DNA of 64,000 nucleotides from Mitsuaria sp. 7 (GTDB lineage Bacteria; Pseudomonadota; Gammaproteobacteria; Burkholderiales; Burkholderiaceae_C), in the NCBI RefSeq assembly GCF_001653795.1, contig NZ_CP011514.1:1-64000 (forward strand). The letters run 5' to 3'. Shown piece by piece: positions 28,960-38,201 of the stretch. The notes beneath the pieces were generated by a model. That model did no database searches, had not been told where the DNA came from, and saw only the letters and a program-made list of their open reading frames with translations. A program made the position numbers and the translations under genes. The first letter of the stretch is position 1, and the number at the start of each line of letters is the position of its first letter.

Positions 28960-29065
28960 GCTGGCCCTCACCCCCACCCTCTCCCGCAAGCGGGAGAGGG
29001 AGTCCGACTGGCTCACTGCTTACCCCCTCTCCCGCTTGCGGGAGAGGGCAGGGGTGAGGGCCAGC
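28960..29065. repeat. Nested palindromic repeat, REP-like
   Basis: An outer 15-bp inverted repeat (28960-28974 with 29051-29065) encloses two nearly identical internal hairpins, CCCTCTCCCGC with GCGGGAGAGGG (28977-29000), and the same arms at 29025-29048. It lies between convergent genes and can fold as one long structure or two hairpins. Similar CTCTCCCG/CGGGAGAG palindromes are common intergenic repeats in proteobacteria. It likely also ends transcription on both strands. Confidence 0.85.
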
Positions 29066-29087
29066 GGCGGTGGAAGTACGGAAGCCT

Positions 29088-29945
29088 TCAGCGAGCGGCG
29101 GCCGCGCGCTCCGCCGACTCCATCGTGTTGACCAGCAGCATCGTGATCGTCATCGGTCCGACGCCGCCCGGCACCGGCGTGATCCAGCCGGCGACTTCCT
29201 TGACGCCGTCGAAGTCCACATCGCCGCAGAGCTTGCCTTCCTCGGTGCGGTTCATGCCGACGTCCAGCACCACCGCGCCCGGCTTGACCATGTCCGCGGT
29301 CAGCACGTCGCGCTTGCCCACGGCGGCCACGACGATGTCGGCCTGACGCGTGAAGTGGGCCAGGTCCGGCGTCGCGCTGTGGCACACGGTCACCGTCGCA
29401 TTGGCCTGCAGCAGCAGCATCGCCATCGGCTTGCCGACGATGTTGCTGCGGCCGATCACGACGGCGTGCTTGCCCTTGGTGTCATAGCCGATGAACTCCA
29501 GCATCCTCATGCAGCCATAGGGCGTGCAAGGCTTGAAGCCCTCCTGCCCGACCATCAGCGCGCCGGCGCTGGCGACGTGGAAACCGTCGACGTCCTTCTC
29601 CGGCGCGATCGCCTCGATCACCTTGTGCGCATCGATGCCCTTGGGCAGCGGCAGTTGCACCAGGATGCCGTGGATCGAAGGATCGTTGTTCAGCGCATCC
29701 ACGCGCGCGAGCAGTTCCGCCTCTGTCATCGTGTCGGCGTATTTCTCCAGCACCGAGTGCAGCCCCGCGTCCTCGCAGGCCTTGACCTTGTTGCGCACGT
29801 AAACCTGGCTCGCGGGGTTCTCGCCGACCAGCACGACGGCCAGTCCCGGCTTCACGCCCTTGGCGGTCAGCGCGGCGGCGCGCGTCGCCACTTCGGCGCG
29901 CAGTTGCTTGGACAGGGCGTTGCCGTCGATCAGTTGTGCGGTCAT
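29088..29945 (-). CDS. folD: Bifunctional methylenetetrahydrofolate dehydrogenase / methenyltetrahydrofolate cyclohydrolase
   Basis: A 285-residue, full-length FolD, interconverting 5,10-methylene-, 5,10-methenyl- and 10-formyl-tetrahydrofolate with NADP in the cytoplasm. Key features are the [13 protein letters not shown] segment with the catalytic Lys, QLPLP, the cofactor-binding [10 protein letters not shown] and the C-terminal [10 protein letters not shown]. The start ATG 29945 fits the family. Two hairpins lie upstream between it and the FixJ-type regulator gene on the same strand, so it probably has its own promoter. Confidence 0.96.
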   Translation of the reverse strand: MTAQLIDGNALSKQLRAEVATRAAALTAKGVKPGLAVVLVGENPASQVYVRNKVKACEDAGLHSVLEKYADTMTEAELLARVDALNNDPSIHGILVQLPLPKGIDAHKVIEAIAPEKDVDGFHVASAGALMVGQEGFKPCTPYGCMRMLEFIGYDTKGKHAVVIGRSNIVGKPMAMLLLQANATVTVCHSATPDLAHFTRQADIVVAAVGKRDVLTADMVKPGAVVLDVGMNRTEEGKLCGDVDFDGVKEVAGWITPVPGGVGPMTITMLLVNTMESAERAAAAR

Positions 29946-29997
29946 GTCGATGCTCCGGATTCAGGGATTCAAAAACGGGGAAAGCAGAAAAGCGCAA

Positions 29998-30018
29998 GGG
30001 CAGAGGATCGCTCTGCCC
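29998..30018 (-). terminator. Second hairpin between regulator gene and folD
   Basis: GGGCAGAG pairs with CTCTGCCC around 5 bases. On the minus strand it is followed by TTGCGCTTTTCTGC, a reasonable T-rich tail. Together with the hairpin at 30028-30051 it makes a tandem terminator. Confidence 0.6.
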
Positions 30019-30027
30019 GGAATGCAA

Positions 30028-30051
30028 AGAGGCCGCTTCGCAGCGGCCTCT
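30028..30051 (-). terminator. Terminator of the kinase/regulator operon
   Basis: A perfect 10-bp stem (AGAGGCCGCT / AGCGGCCTCT) with a 4-base loop, followed on the minus strand by TTTGC. It lies 16 bases after the stop of the FixJ-type regulator gene. Confidence 0.75.
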
Positions 30052-30066
30052 GAAGTCTTGCGGCGA

Positions 30067-30699
30067 TCAGCCGGCCTTGGCCTGCGTGTTCGCGCCGAGC
30101 GCGATCTTCAGCAGATCGGCCACGGTGTTGGCGTTCAGCTTCTCCATGATGTTGGCGCGATGCGCTTCCACCGTCTTGATGCTGATGCCCAGGTCGTCGG
30201 CGATCTGCTTGTTCAGGCGGCCGGCGACGATGCGTTCCAGCACCTGCGCTTCGCGCGTGGTCAGGCGCGACAGCAGCGCGTCGCGGCTGGCCGCTTCCTG
30301 CTGCGTGGCGAAGGCGCCGCGGGCCTGGTCCAGCATGCGCTCCACCAGCGACAGCAGCTCCTCTTCCTTGAACGGCTTCTCGATGAAGTCGACCGCGCCC
30401 TTCTTCATCGTCTGCACCGCCATCGGCACGTCGCCGTGACCGGTGATGAACACGATGGGGAGCGGGCTCTTGCGTTCGATCAGCTTGTCCTGGAGTTCCA
30501 GGCCGCTCATGCCTTCCATGCGGATGTCGGCGATCAGGCAGGCGACTTCGCGCGGGTCGTAGCGGCTCAGGAAGCTCTCGGCGGAGTCATAGCACTTGAC
30601 CCGGTAGTCCTTGCCTTCCAGCAGCCATTGCAGGGAGTCCCGCACTGCCTCGTCATCATCGACGACGTAGACGTTACCCTTCTTCGGAATCAAGCTCAT
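30067..30699 (-). CDS. FixJ/NarL-type response regulator
   Basis: A 210-residue two-domain regulator. The receiver domain has the acidic pair in VDDD (residues 13-16), the phospho-acceptor Asp58 in LIADIRMEG, Thr/Ser in FITGHGD and Lys in IEKPF. A LuxR-type helix-turn-helix follows (LTTREAQVLERIVAGRLNKQIADDLGISIKTVEAHRANIMEKL). The ATG at 30699 overlaps the stop of the kinase gene by 4 bases (ATGA), so the two are translationally coupled. It is the obvious partner of the PAS kinase. Being divergent from aceE, it may control the pyruvate dehydrogenase operon; this is inference. Confidence 0.93.
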   Translation of the reverse strand: MSLIPKKGNVYVVDDDEAVRDSLQWLLEGKDYRVKCYDSAESFLSRYDPREVACLIADIRMEGMSGLELQDKLIERKSPLPIVFITGHGDVPMAVQTMKKGAVDFIEKPFKEEELLSLVERMLDQARGAFATQQEAASRDALLSRLTTREAQVLERIVAGRLNKQIADDLGISIKTVEAHRANIMEKLNANTVADLLKIALGANTQAKAG

Positions 30700-33347
30700 G
30701 GTGTTGCTGCGGTGTTGTGTGCAGTGCCCGTCCCTGCGTCGCTGCTCTTGTCCAGAGCAGTGAGCGGGGCGAGTGAAGACTCCGGACGCGGAATGTCCAC
30801 GGGGATCGTGAACGCGAACCGGCACCCGACGATGGACGGGCCATTGTAGAGGTTCTCGGCGCGGATCCGACCCTGGTGGGACTCGATGATGGACCGGCAT
30901 AACCCTAGGCCGATCCCCAATCCATCGGCCTTCGTGGAGAAGAAGGCCTCGTACATGCGCTCGATGACCTCGACCGGCAGACCCGGTCCCATGTCGGTCA
31001 CCGAGAACTCGATGTTGGCGCCCAGCTCGGCCGTGTGCTTGGGCACCACGCGCAGTTCGATGTGGCGGCGCGAGGGCGGCAGCGCCGCGTTGTCGATCGC
31101 CTCGGCGGCGTTCTTGAGCAGGTTCAGCAGCACCTGCTCGATCAGGATGGGATCGACGCGCATCACCGGCAGCCGCTGCGCGACGTACGTGTGGATTTGC
31201 ACGTTGCGCCGGCGCAGCTCGATGCCGGCCAGCTCCACCGAGTCCTCGACGATCGAGGCCGCGAACGCGGGCTGGCGCTGCGGCTCGCTCTTCTTCACGA
31301 AGGCGCGGATGCGGTGGATGATCTGCCCGGCGCGCTGCGCCTGCTTGGCGGTCTTCTCCAGCGCGACGATCAGGTCGTCCTTCTGGATGTTGTCGCCGCG
31401 CACGCGCGACACCATGCCGTTGCAGTAGTTGGTGATCGCGGTCAGCGGCTGGTTGAGCTCGTGCGCGACGCTGGACGCCATCTCGCCCATCGTGATCAGC
31501 CGGCTCGTGACCTGGGCCTTCTCGGTCTGCTGCTGCTGCTGGGCCTCGGCATGCCGGCGCGCGGTGATGTCGGTGGCGATGAGCATCTGCGCCAGGCGGC
31601 CGTCGGTCCACTGCAGGTAGCGGGCGCGCACGTCGAACCACATGTCGAGCTGCGCGATGAACACCTCGCGCGAATCGCCGCCCACCTCGGTCAGGTGCTG
31701 CGCGGGCAGGCCGCCGAAGTCGTCCACGTCCTCCTCGTCGCCATGATCGCCGTGGCCATCGCTGTTGGCGCCCTGCGCGTAGCTCGCGTCCTGCGTGCTC
31801 GTCGCGCCGGCCAGCGCGGCCGGCTGCGAGCCCGCGAGCATCGCGTGCCCCTTGGGATCGGCGCCGAACCACAGGCGGTAGCTGCGGTTGGCGAAGAGCA
31901 GTTCGCCCTGCTGCACCGACAGCACCGACACCGCCGCGTCCAGGCCTTCCAGCACCGTGGTGAAGCGCTCATGCGACGCCGACAGCTGGTCGCGCACGCG
32001 CTTGGCCTCGGTGATGTTGGTCATCGAGGTCATCCAGCCGTTCTGCTTGCCCTTGGGGTCGATCAGCGGCGAGACGTACATGCGGGCGTCGAAGATGCTG
32101 CCGTCCTTGCGCATCACCTTCACCTCGGAACCGCCGGCGGGGCTGCGGCCCTGCATCTCCTGCTGCAGCAGGCGCAGGTTCTCCTCGTAGCGGTCGGGCG
32201 GCCAGTAGGGGAAGGGCGGCTTGCGGCCGATCAGCTCGGACTCGGCGAAGCCCGTCATCGCGCAGAAGGCCGGGTTGACGTAGCTGATGCGCGTCTCCAG
32301 GTCCATCGCCCGCATGCCGGTCAGCATGGAGTTCTCCATCGCGCGCCGGAAGTTGGTCTCCGCCGCCAGCGCGTTCTGCACCTGCGCGCGCCGGCGCATG
32401 TGCTTCCAGGTGCCCAGCAGCATCCAGACGGTCAGCACCGACAGCGCCATCACCATCCAGAACAGCGTGTTGGAGATCAGGCCGATCGAGGTGCGGTAGC
32501 CCTGGCCGCGCAGCACGAGTCCGGGTGCCGGCGTCATCGGCACCTCGTGATAGATCGGGGCGCGGGTGATGCGCTTGCCCGGCATCGGCGTCACCGTGCT
32601 GGCGACGACCTGCTCGCGCGGGTCGAGCACCGCGACCGCGTGGCGCGAGGTCAGCTCGTTGGGGACCGAGTAGCGCAGCAGGCCCTCGACCGCGTACTCG
32701 GCGATCAGCACGCCGGTGAAGCCGGTGCGGTCGCTCAGCGGCAGCTGCAGCTGGAAGACCGTCGAGTTGTTCGCGTCGGCGAAGGAGGCCGAATAGGTCC
32801 GCGTGCGCCGGTCGCGCGCGCCCTGGAAGGCGCGTTCGGGCTCGCTGTTGGCGTGGCCGTTGGGCATGGACGGATCGCTGCCCTCCAGCGTCATCAGCGA
32901 CTCGGCCTGCTCGCCGATCGCCGCGACGCTGACGCGCTTCTCGCGGCGCGCGTTCAGCCAGGTGATGTGGGTGATCTCGGGCCGGTTGCGCGCGATCGCC
33001 ATCGCGCGCTGCGTGAACTCGAGGTTGTCGATCGAGCGGTTGGCCAGGTCGCGCTGCAGCGGGATGAGGAAGTCCTCGTTCTCGATCAGGCGCGAGCGGA
33101 TCTGCTGCTGCGCCATCTCGGTGTCGCGCTTGACGGCCTCGGCCTCGCGTTCGATTTCCTCGTTGCGCAGGTACCAGAAGGCCGAAACGATCGCCGCCAG
33201 GAAGAGCACCACCGACAGCAGCGGGCCCAGCGTCGCGAAACGGTCCTGCCGCGACGGGGACTGGCGTCGCCACCAGGACGACACCAGGCGTTTGACGGGA
33301 TTCAGGGTACGGCGCGCAAAGCCTTGGACATCGAGGCGGGACAACAT
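30696..33347 (-). CDS. Membrane PAS-domain sensor histidine kinase (FixL/DctB-like)
   Basis: An 883-residue inner-membrane kinase. TM1 lies near residues 35-55 and TM2 near 300-320, bounding a periplasmic sensor domain of about 245 residues. Two cytoplasmic PAS domains follow: a clear PAS/PAC (NSMLTGMRAMDLETRISYVNP) and a second PAS interrupted by a His/Asp/Glu-rich insert (GHGDHGDEEDVDDFGG). A poly-Gln stretch, the HisKA motif SVAHELNQPLTA (His629), and a HATPase domain with NLLKNAAEAI, DMGPG and GLGLG complete it. I chose ATG 33347 (MLSRLDVQGF); the longer frame to 33443 is Gly/Pro-rich. The signal sensed is unknown. It is coupled to the regulator gene downstream. Confidence 0.9.
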   Translation of the reverse strand: MLSRLDVQGFARRTLNPVKRLVSSWWRRQSPSRQDRFATLGPLLSVVLFLAAIVSAFWYLRNEEIEREAEAVKRDTEMAQQQIRSRLIENEDFLIPLQRDLANRSIDNLEFTQRAMAIARNRPEITHITWLNARREKRVSVAAIGEQAESLMTLEGSDPSMPNGHANSEPERAFQGARDRRTRTYSASFADANNSTVFQLQLPLSDRTGFTGVLIAEYAVEGLLRYSVPNELTSRHAVAVLDPREQVVASTVTPMPGKRITRAPIYHEVPMTPAPGLVLRGQGYRTSIGLISNTLFWMVMALSVLTVWMLLGTWKHMRRRAQVQNALAAETNFRRAMENSMLTGMRAMDLETRISYVNPAFCAMTGFAESELIGRKPPFPYWPPDRYEENLRLLQQEMQGRSPAGGSEVKVMRKDGSIFDARMYVSPLIDPKGKQNGWMTSMTNITEAKRVRDQLSASHERFTTVLEGLDAAVSVLSVQQGELLFANRSYRLWFGADPKGHAMLAGSQPAALAGATSTQDASYAQGANSDGHGDHGDEEDVDDFGGLPAQHLTEVGGDSREVFIAQLDMWFDVRARYLQWTDGRLAQMLIATDITARRHAEAQQQQQTEKAQVTSRLITMGEMASSVAHELNQPLTAITNYCNGMVSRVRGDNIQKDDLIVALEKTAKQAQRAGQIIHRIRAFVKKSEPQRQPAFAASIVEDSVELAGIELRRRNVQIHTYVAQRLPVMRVDPILIEQVLLNLLKNAAEAIDNAALPPSRRHIELRVVPKHTAELGANIEFSVTDMGPGLPVEVIERMYEAFFSTKADGLGIGLGLCRSIIESHQGRIRAENLYNGPSIVGCRFAFTIPVDIPRPESSLAPLTALDKSSDAGTGTAHNTAATP

Positions 33348-33719
33348 GGGCGCGATTATCCCGGCCCGTTCAGCCCCACCCGGCCCGGGCGGCCCCGGGG
33401 CATTCCCGATCCGGGCATTCCCGGATCGCATCGTGAAAGACATCCGTCACGAAACCAAGCCTTCACAGGCTATTGCATTTCACGATATGGAAACGCATCG
33501 CGCTATTTGGAAAATGAAAGGCTTGTGCGACACTCCGCCGCCATAGCCCTTCCGGTGGGGTTTGCCGCGTGTTTGCCACGTGCGTCGGCATGACGGTGCG
33601 CGCATGACGGTTCTCGCAAGTTCGGGCACAGTGACCCGTTCGATCCGAGAGCCTCACGCCAGCAACAAGCCCGCCAGACGCCCACCAGAAGGCCGTGATT
33701 GAGACAAGGAGACAAAGAC
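33348..33719. promoter_or_regulatory. 372-base divergent promoter region between kinase and aceE
   Basis: This gap must hold the promoters of the kinase/regulator operon and of aceEF-lpdA. A local AT-richer island at 33462-33519 stands out from the GC-rich surroundings and contains TTTCACGATATGGAAA (33478-33493), a weak interrupted TTTC/GAAA dyad. An imperfect 15-bp direct repeat beginning GGGCATTCCCG lies at about 33398-33426. No convincing sigma-70 pair was identified. Confidence 0.4.
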
Positions 33720-36449
33720 ATGTCCGCGCAGCCCCAGTCGTTCCTCGGCGCATCCGCCAATGACACCGACGCCCTCGAAACCAAGGAATGGCTGGACGCC
33801 CTGTCCGCCGTCATCGGTGAGGAAGGCGGCGATCGTGCCCACTTCCTGCTCGAGACCCTGATCGACCACGCGCGTCAGGCCGGCATCGACGTGCCCTTCT
33901 CGGCCACCACGGCCTACGTCAACACCATCCCGGTCGACCAGGAAGAACGCTTCCCCGGCAACATCGAGATGGAAGAGCGCCTGCGCGCCTTCATGCGCTG
34001 GAACGCCATGGCGATGGTGGTGCGCGCGAACCGCCTGCATCCGGAAGACGGCGGCGACCTGGGCGGCCACATCTCCAGCTTCGCCTCGCTGGCGACCATG
34101 CTGGGCTGCGGCTTCAACCACTTCTGGCACGGCGACGACACGGGCGAAGGCGGCGTGCACGGCGGCGACCTGCTGTACATCCAGGGCCACAGCGCGCCCG
34201 GCATCTACGCCCGCGCCTTCCTGGAAGGCCGCATCACCGAGGACCAGCTGAACAACTTCCGCCAGGAAGTCGACGGCGTCGGTCTGTCGAGCTACCCGCA
34301 TCCGAAGCTGATGCCCTCGTTCTGGCAGTTCCCGACGGTGTCCATGGGCCTGGGCCCGCTGATGGCCATCTACCAGGCGCGTTTCCTGAAGTACCTGCAC
34401 GCCCGCGGCATCGCCGACACCTCCAAGCGCAAGGTCTGGGTCTTCCTGGGCGACGGCGAGATGGACGAGCCGGAAAGCCTGGGCGCGATCGGCCTGGCCG
34501 CGCGCGAGAAGCTGGACAACCTGATCTTCGTCGTCAACTGCAACCTGCAGCGCCTGGACGGCCCGGTGCGCGGCAACGGCAAGATCATCCAGGAGCTCGA
34601 AGGCGAGTTCCGCGGTTCCGGCTGGAACGTCATCAAGCTGATCTGGGGCTCGTACTGGGATCCGCTGCTGGCCCGCGACAAGCAGGAGCTGCTGCGCAAG
34701 GTCATGATGGAGACGCTGGACGGCGACTACCAGGCCTACAAGGCCAACGACGGCGCGTTCGTGCGCAAGCATTTCTTCGGCAAGCATCCCGAGCTGCTGA
34801 AGATGGTCGAGAACATGTCCGACGAGGACATCTGGCGCCTGAACCGCGGCGGCCACGACCCGCAGAAGGTCTACGCGGCGTATCACAAGGCGGTGAACAC
34901 CGTCGGCCAGCCGACCGTTATGCTGATCAAGACCGTCAAGGGTTACGGCATGGGCAAGATCGGTGAAGGCAAGAACACCGCGCACCAGACCAAGAAGCTG
35001 CAGGACGAGGACATCAAGGCCTTCCGCGACCGCTTCAACATCCCCATCCCGGACAGCGAACTGTCCAAGATCCCGTTCTACAAGCCGGCCGACGACACGC
35101 CGGAGATGCAGTACCTGCACGAGCGTCGCAAGACGTTGGGCGGCTACCTGCCCAAGCGCCGTCCGCAGGCCGAGGAAGGCCTGAAGGTGCCCGACCTGGC
35201 GACCTTCCAGGCCGTGCTGGACCCGACCGCCGAAGGCCGCGAGATCTCGACGACCCAGGCCTACGTCCGCTTCCTGACGACGCTGCTGCGCGACAAGGAA
35301 CTGGGGCCGCGCACCGTGCCCATCCTGGTCGACGAGGCGCGCACCTTCGGCATGGAAGGCCTGTTCCGCCAGATCGGCATCTACAACCCCGCGGGTCAGA
35401 ACTACACGCCGGTCGACAAGGACCAGGTCATGTACTACCGCGAGGACAAGGCCGGCCAGATCCTGCAGGAAGGCATCAACGAAGCGGGCGGCATGGCCAG
35501 CTGGATCGCCGCGGCGACGTCGTACTCGACGAACAACCGCGTGATGATCCCGTTCTACGTCTACTACTCGATGTTCGGCTTCCAGCGCATCGGCGACCTG
35601 GCCTGGGCGGCGGGCGACATGCAGGCGCGCGGCTTCCTGCTGGGCGGCACCTCGGGACGCACGACGCTGAACGGCGAAGGCCTGCAGCACGAGGACGGCC
35701 ACAGCCACATCCTGGCCGGCACCATCCCGAACTGCATCAGCTACGACCCGACCTTCGCGCATGAAGTCGCCGTCATCCTGCACTCCGGCCTGAAGCGCAT
35801 GGTCGAGAACCAGGAGAACGTGTACTTCTATCTGACGCTGCTCAACGAGAACTACCCGATGCCGGGCCTGAAGGCCGGCACCGAGGAGCAGATCCTCAAG
35901 GGCATGTACCTGCTGGAAGAGGCCGTGCAGCCGCAGGGCGCGCAGCCGCTGACGGTGAACCTGCTGGGCTCGGGCACCATCCTGCGCGAGAGCCAGGCCG
36001 CCAAGAAGCTGCTGGAATCGGACTGGGGCGTCGGTGCCAACGTCTGGTCCTGCCCCAGCTTCAACGAACTGGCCCGCGACGGCCAGAACGCCGACCGCTG
36101 GAACCTGCTGCACCCGACCGAACTGGCCTGCGTGCCCTACGTGACGCAGCAGCTGAGCAAGGTGCAGGGTCCGGTGATCGCGTCGACCGACTACATGAAG
36201 AACTACGCGGAGCAGATCCGCGCCTTCATCCCGGCCGGCCGTTCGTACAAGGTCCTGGGCACCGACGGCTTCGGTCGCAGCGACTTCCGTTCCAAGCTGC
36301 GTGAGCACTTCGAGATCAACCGCCACTACATCGTCGTGGCCGCGCTGAAGAGCCTGGCCGACGAGGGCAAGATCCCGCAGGCCAAGGTCGCGGAAGCCCT
36401 CAAGAAATACGGCATCAACGTCGACAAGATCAACCCGCTGTACGCCTAA
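33720..36449 (+). CDS. aceE: Pyruvate dehydrogenase E1 component, homodimeric type
   Basis: A 909-residue single-chain E1 that decarboxylates pyruvate with thiamine diphosphate and passes the acetyl group to the lipoyl arms of E2. The ThDP motif is VFLGDGEMDEPES running to NLIFVVNCNLQRLDGPVRGN. The His of GGHISSFAS and the C-terminal transketolase domain (IPFYVYYSMFGFQRIGDLAWAAGD) are in place. The size and sequence match gammaproteobacterial and betaproteobacterial AceE, not the alpha2beta2 type. AAGGAG lies 8 bases before ATG 33720. It is the first gene of an operon with aceF (24-base gap) and lpdA (15-base gap). Confidence 0.97.
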   Translation: MSAQPQSFLGASANDTDALETKEWLDALSAVIGEEGGDRAHFLLETLIDHARQAGIDVPFSATTAYVNTIPVDQEERFPGNIEMEERLRAFMRWNAMAMVVRANRLHPEDGGDLGGHISSFASLATMLGCGFNHFWHGDDTGEGGVHGGDLLYIQGHSAPGIYARAFLEGRITEDQLNNFRQEVDGVGLSSYPHPKLMPSFWQFPTVSMGLGPLMAIYQARFLKYLHARGIADTSKRKVWVFLGDGEMDEPESLGAIGLAAREKLDNLIFVVNCNLQRLDGPVRGNGKIIQELEGEFRGSGWNVIKLIWGSYWDPLLARDKQELLRKVMMETLDGDYQAYKANDGAFVRKHFFGKHPELLKMVENMSDEDIWRLNRGGHDPQKVYAAYHKAVNTVGQPTVMLIKTVKGYGMGKIGEGKNTAHQTKKLQDEDIKAFRDRFNIPIPDSELSKIPFYKPADDTPEMQYLHERRKTLGGYLPKRRPQAEEGLKVPDLATFQAVLDPTAEGREISTTQAYVRFLTTLLRDKELGPRTVPILVDEARTFGMEGLFRQIGIYNPAGQNYTPVDKDQVMYYREDKAGQILQEGINEAGGMASWIAAATSYSTNNRVMIPFYVYYSMFGFQRIGDLAWAAGDMQARGFLLGGTSGRTTLNGEGLQHEDGHSHILAGTIPNCISYDPTFAHEVAVILHSGLKRMVENQENVYFYLTLLNENYPMPGLKAGTEEQILKGMYLLEEAVQPQGAQPLTVNLLGSGTILRESQAAKKLLESDWGVGANVWSCPSFNELARDGQNADRWNLLHPTELACVPYVTQQLSKVQGPVIASTDYMKNYAEQIRAFIPAGRSYKVLGTDGFGRSDFRSKLREHFEINRHYIVVAALKSLADEGKIPQAKVAEALKKYGINVDKINPLYA

Positions 36450-36473
36450 GCGTCGGACTCGGAGACAACACAA

Positions 36474-38186
36474 ATGGCATTGGTGGAAGTCAAGGTTCCC
36501 GACATCGGGGACTTCAAGGACGTCGCGATCATCGAGTTGCTGGTCAAGCCCGGCGACACGGTGAAAGTGGAGCAGAGCCTCGTCACCGTCGAGTCCGACA
36601 AGGCCTCGATGGAGATCCCGTCCTCCGTGGCGGGCGTCGTCAAGGAAGTGAAGGTCAAGATCGGCGACACGATCAATCAGGGTGACCTGATCGTCGTGCT
36701 CGAGAGCGATGCCGCCGGCGCTCCTGCGCCCGCCGCCGCTGCGCCCGCTCCGGCGGCTGCTGCTCCGGCGCCCGCGCCGCAGGCTGCGCCCGCAGCGGCT
36801 CCGGCCGCCGCGCCTGCTGCCGCTCCCGCGGCATCGGGTGGTCCGGTCGACATCATCGTTCCCGACATCGGCGACTTCGACGAAGTCGCGGTGATCGAGG
36901 TCCTGGTCAAGGTCGGCGATACGGTCAAGCAGGAACAGAGCCTGATCACCGTCGAGAGCGACAAGGCCTCGATGGAGATCCCGTCGTCGCACGGCGGCGT
37001 GATCAAGGAACTGCTGGTCAAGCTCGGCGACAAGGTCGCCAAGGGCTCGAAGATCGCCGTTATCGAAGCGGCGGGCGGTGCTGCCGCACCGGCGCCGGCT
37101 GCTGCCGCGCCTGCTCCGGCACAAGCCGCTGCCGCGCCGGCTCCGGCCGCCGCGAGCGCACCTGCATCCGCTCCGGCTGCAGCGCCGGCGGATCGTCAGA
37201 TCCCGACCGCCGCGCTGCCGCCGCATGAGCCGACCAAGGCCACTGGCAAGCTGCCGCATGCGTCGCCGAGCATCCGCAAGATCGCCCGCGAACTGGGTGT
37301 GCCGCTCGACGAGGTCAAGGGCTCCGGCGCCAAGGGCCGCATCACCGAATCCGACGTCCAGGGCTTCGTCAAGGCCGTCATGGCCGGCACGGCGCAGACC
37401 GTCGCGCAGAAGGCTGCGGCTCCCGCCGGTGGCGCTGCTGCCGGTGGCGCTTTCCCGGGCCTGCTGCCATGGCCCAAGGTCGACTTCGAGAAGTTCGGTC
37501 CGGTCGAGCGCAAGGACCTGTCGCGCATCAAGAAGATCAGCGGCGCCAACTTGCATCGCAACTGGGTCACGATCCCACACGTCACCAACCACGACGACGC
37601 GGACATCACCGAGCTGGAAGCCTTCCGCGTCCAGCTGAACAAGGAGAACGAGAAGTCCGGCATCAAGGTCACGATGCTCGCCTTCATGATCAAGGCGACC
37701 GTCGCGGCGCTGAAGAAGTTCCCCGAGTTCAACGCGTCCCTGGACGGCGACACGCTGGTGCTGAAGAACTACTTCCACATCGGCTTCGCCGCGGATACGC
37801 CGAACGGCCTGGTCGTGCCGGTGATCCGCGATTGCGACAAGAAGGGCATCTTCCAGATCAGCCAGGAGATGTCGGAGCTGGCCAAGAAGGCCCGTGACGG
37901 CAAGCTCGGCCCGGCCGACATGACCGGCGGCTGCTTCTCGATCTCGTCCCTGGGCGGCATAGGCGGCACCTACTTCACGCCGATCATCAACGCGCCGGAA
38001 GTCGCGATCATGGGCGTGTGCAAGTCCTCGACGCAGCCCGTGTGGGACGGCAAGCAGTTCCAGCCGCGCCTGATCCTGCCGCTGTCGCTGAGCTGGGACC
38101 ACCGCGTCATCGACGGCGCGTCCGCGGCCCGCTTCAACGTGTACTTCGCGTCGCTGTTGGCGGACTTCCGTCGCATCGTCCTCTGA
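36474..38186 (+). CDS. aceF: Pyruvate dehydrogenase E2, dihydrolipoamide acetyltransferase with two lipoyl domains
   Basis: The 570-residue core of the complex, transferring acetyl from the lipoyl arm to CoA. Two N-terminal lipoyl domains each carry a lipoylation site in DKASMEI (Lys43 and Lys164), joined by long Ala/Pro linkers. A peripheral subunit-binding domain ([27 protein letters not shown]) is followed by the catalytic domain ending in SWDHRVIDG (His543/Asp547). The first lipoyl segment is nearly identical in DNA to the start of lpdA. The gene sits inside the aceE-aceF-lpdA operon. Confidence 0.96.
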   Translation: MALVEVKVPDIGDFKDVAIIELLVKPGDTVKVEQSLVTVESDKASMEIPSSVAGVVKEVKVKIGDTINQGDLIVVLESDAAGAPAPAAAAPAPAAAAPAPAPQAAPAAAPAAAPAAAPAASGGPVDIIVPDIGDFDEVAVIEVLVKVGDTVKQEQSLITVESDKASMEIPSSHGGVIKELLVKLGDKVAKGSKIAVIEAAGGAAAPAPAAAAPAPAQAAAAPAPAAASAPASAPAAAPADRQIPTAALPPHEPTKATGKLPHASPSIRKIARELGVPLDEVKGSGAKGRITESDVQGFVKAVMAGTAQTVAQKAAAPAGGAAAGGAFPGLLPWPKVDFEKFGPVERKDLSRIKKISGANLHRNWVTIPHVTNHDDADITELEAFRVQLNKENEKSGIKVTMLAFMIKATVAALKKFPEFNASLDGDTLVLKNYFHIGFAADTPNGLVVPVIRDCDKKGIFQISQEMSELAKKARDGKLGPADMTGGCFSISSLGGIGGTYFTPIINAPEVAIMGVCKSSTQPVWDGKQFQPRLILPLSLSWDHRVIDGASAARFNVYFASLLADFRRIVL

Positions 38187-38201
38187 TCGGAAGCACCGGA
38201 C

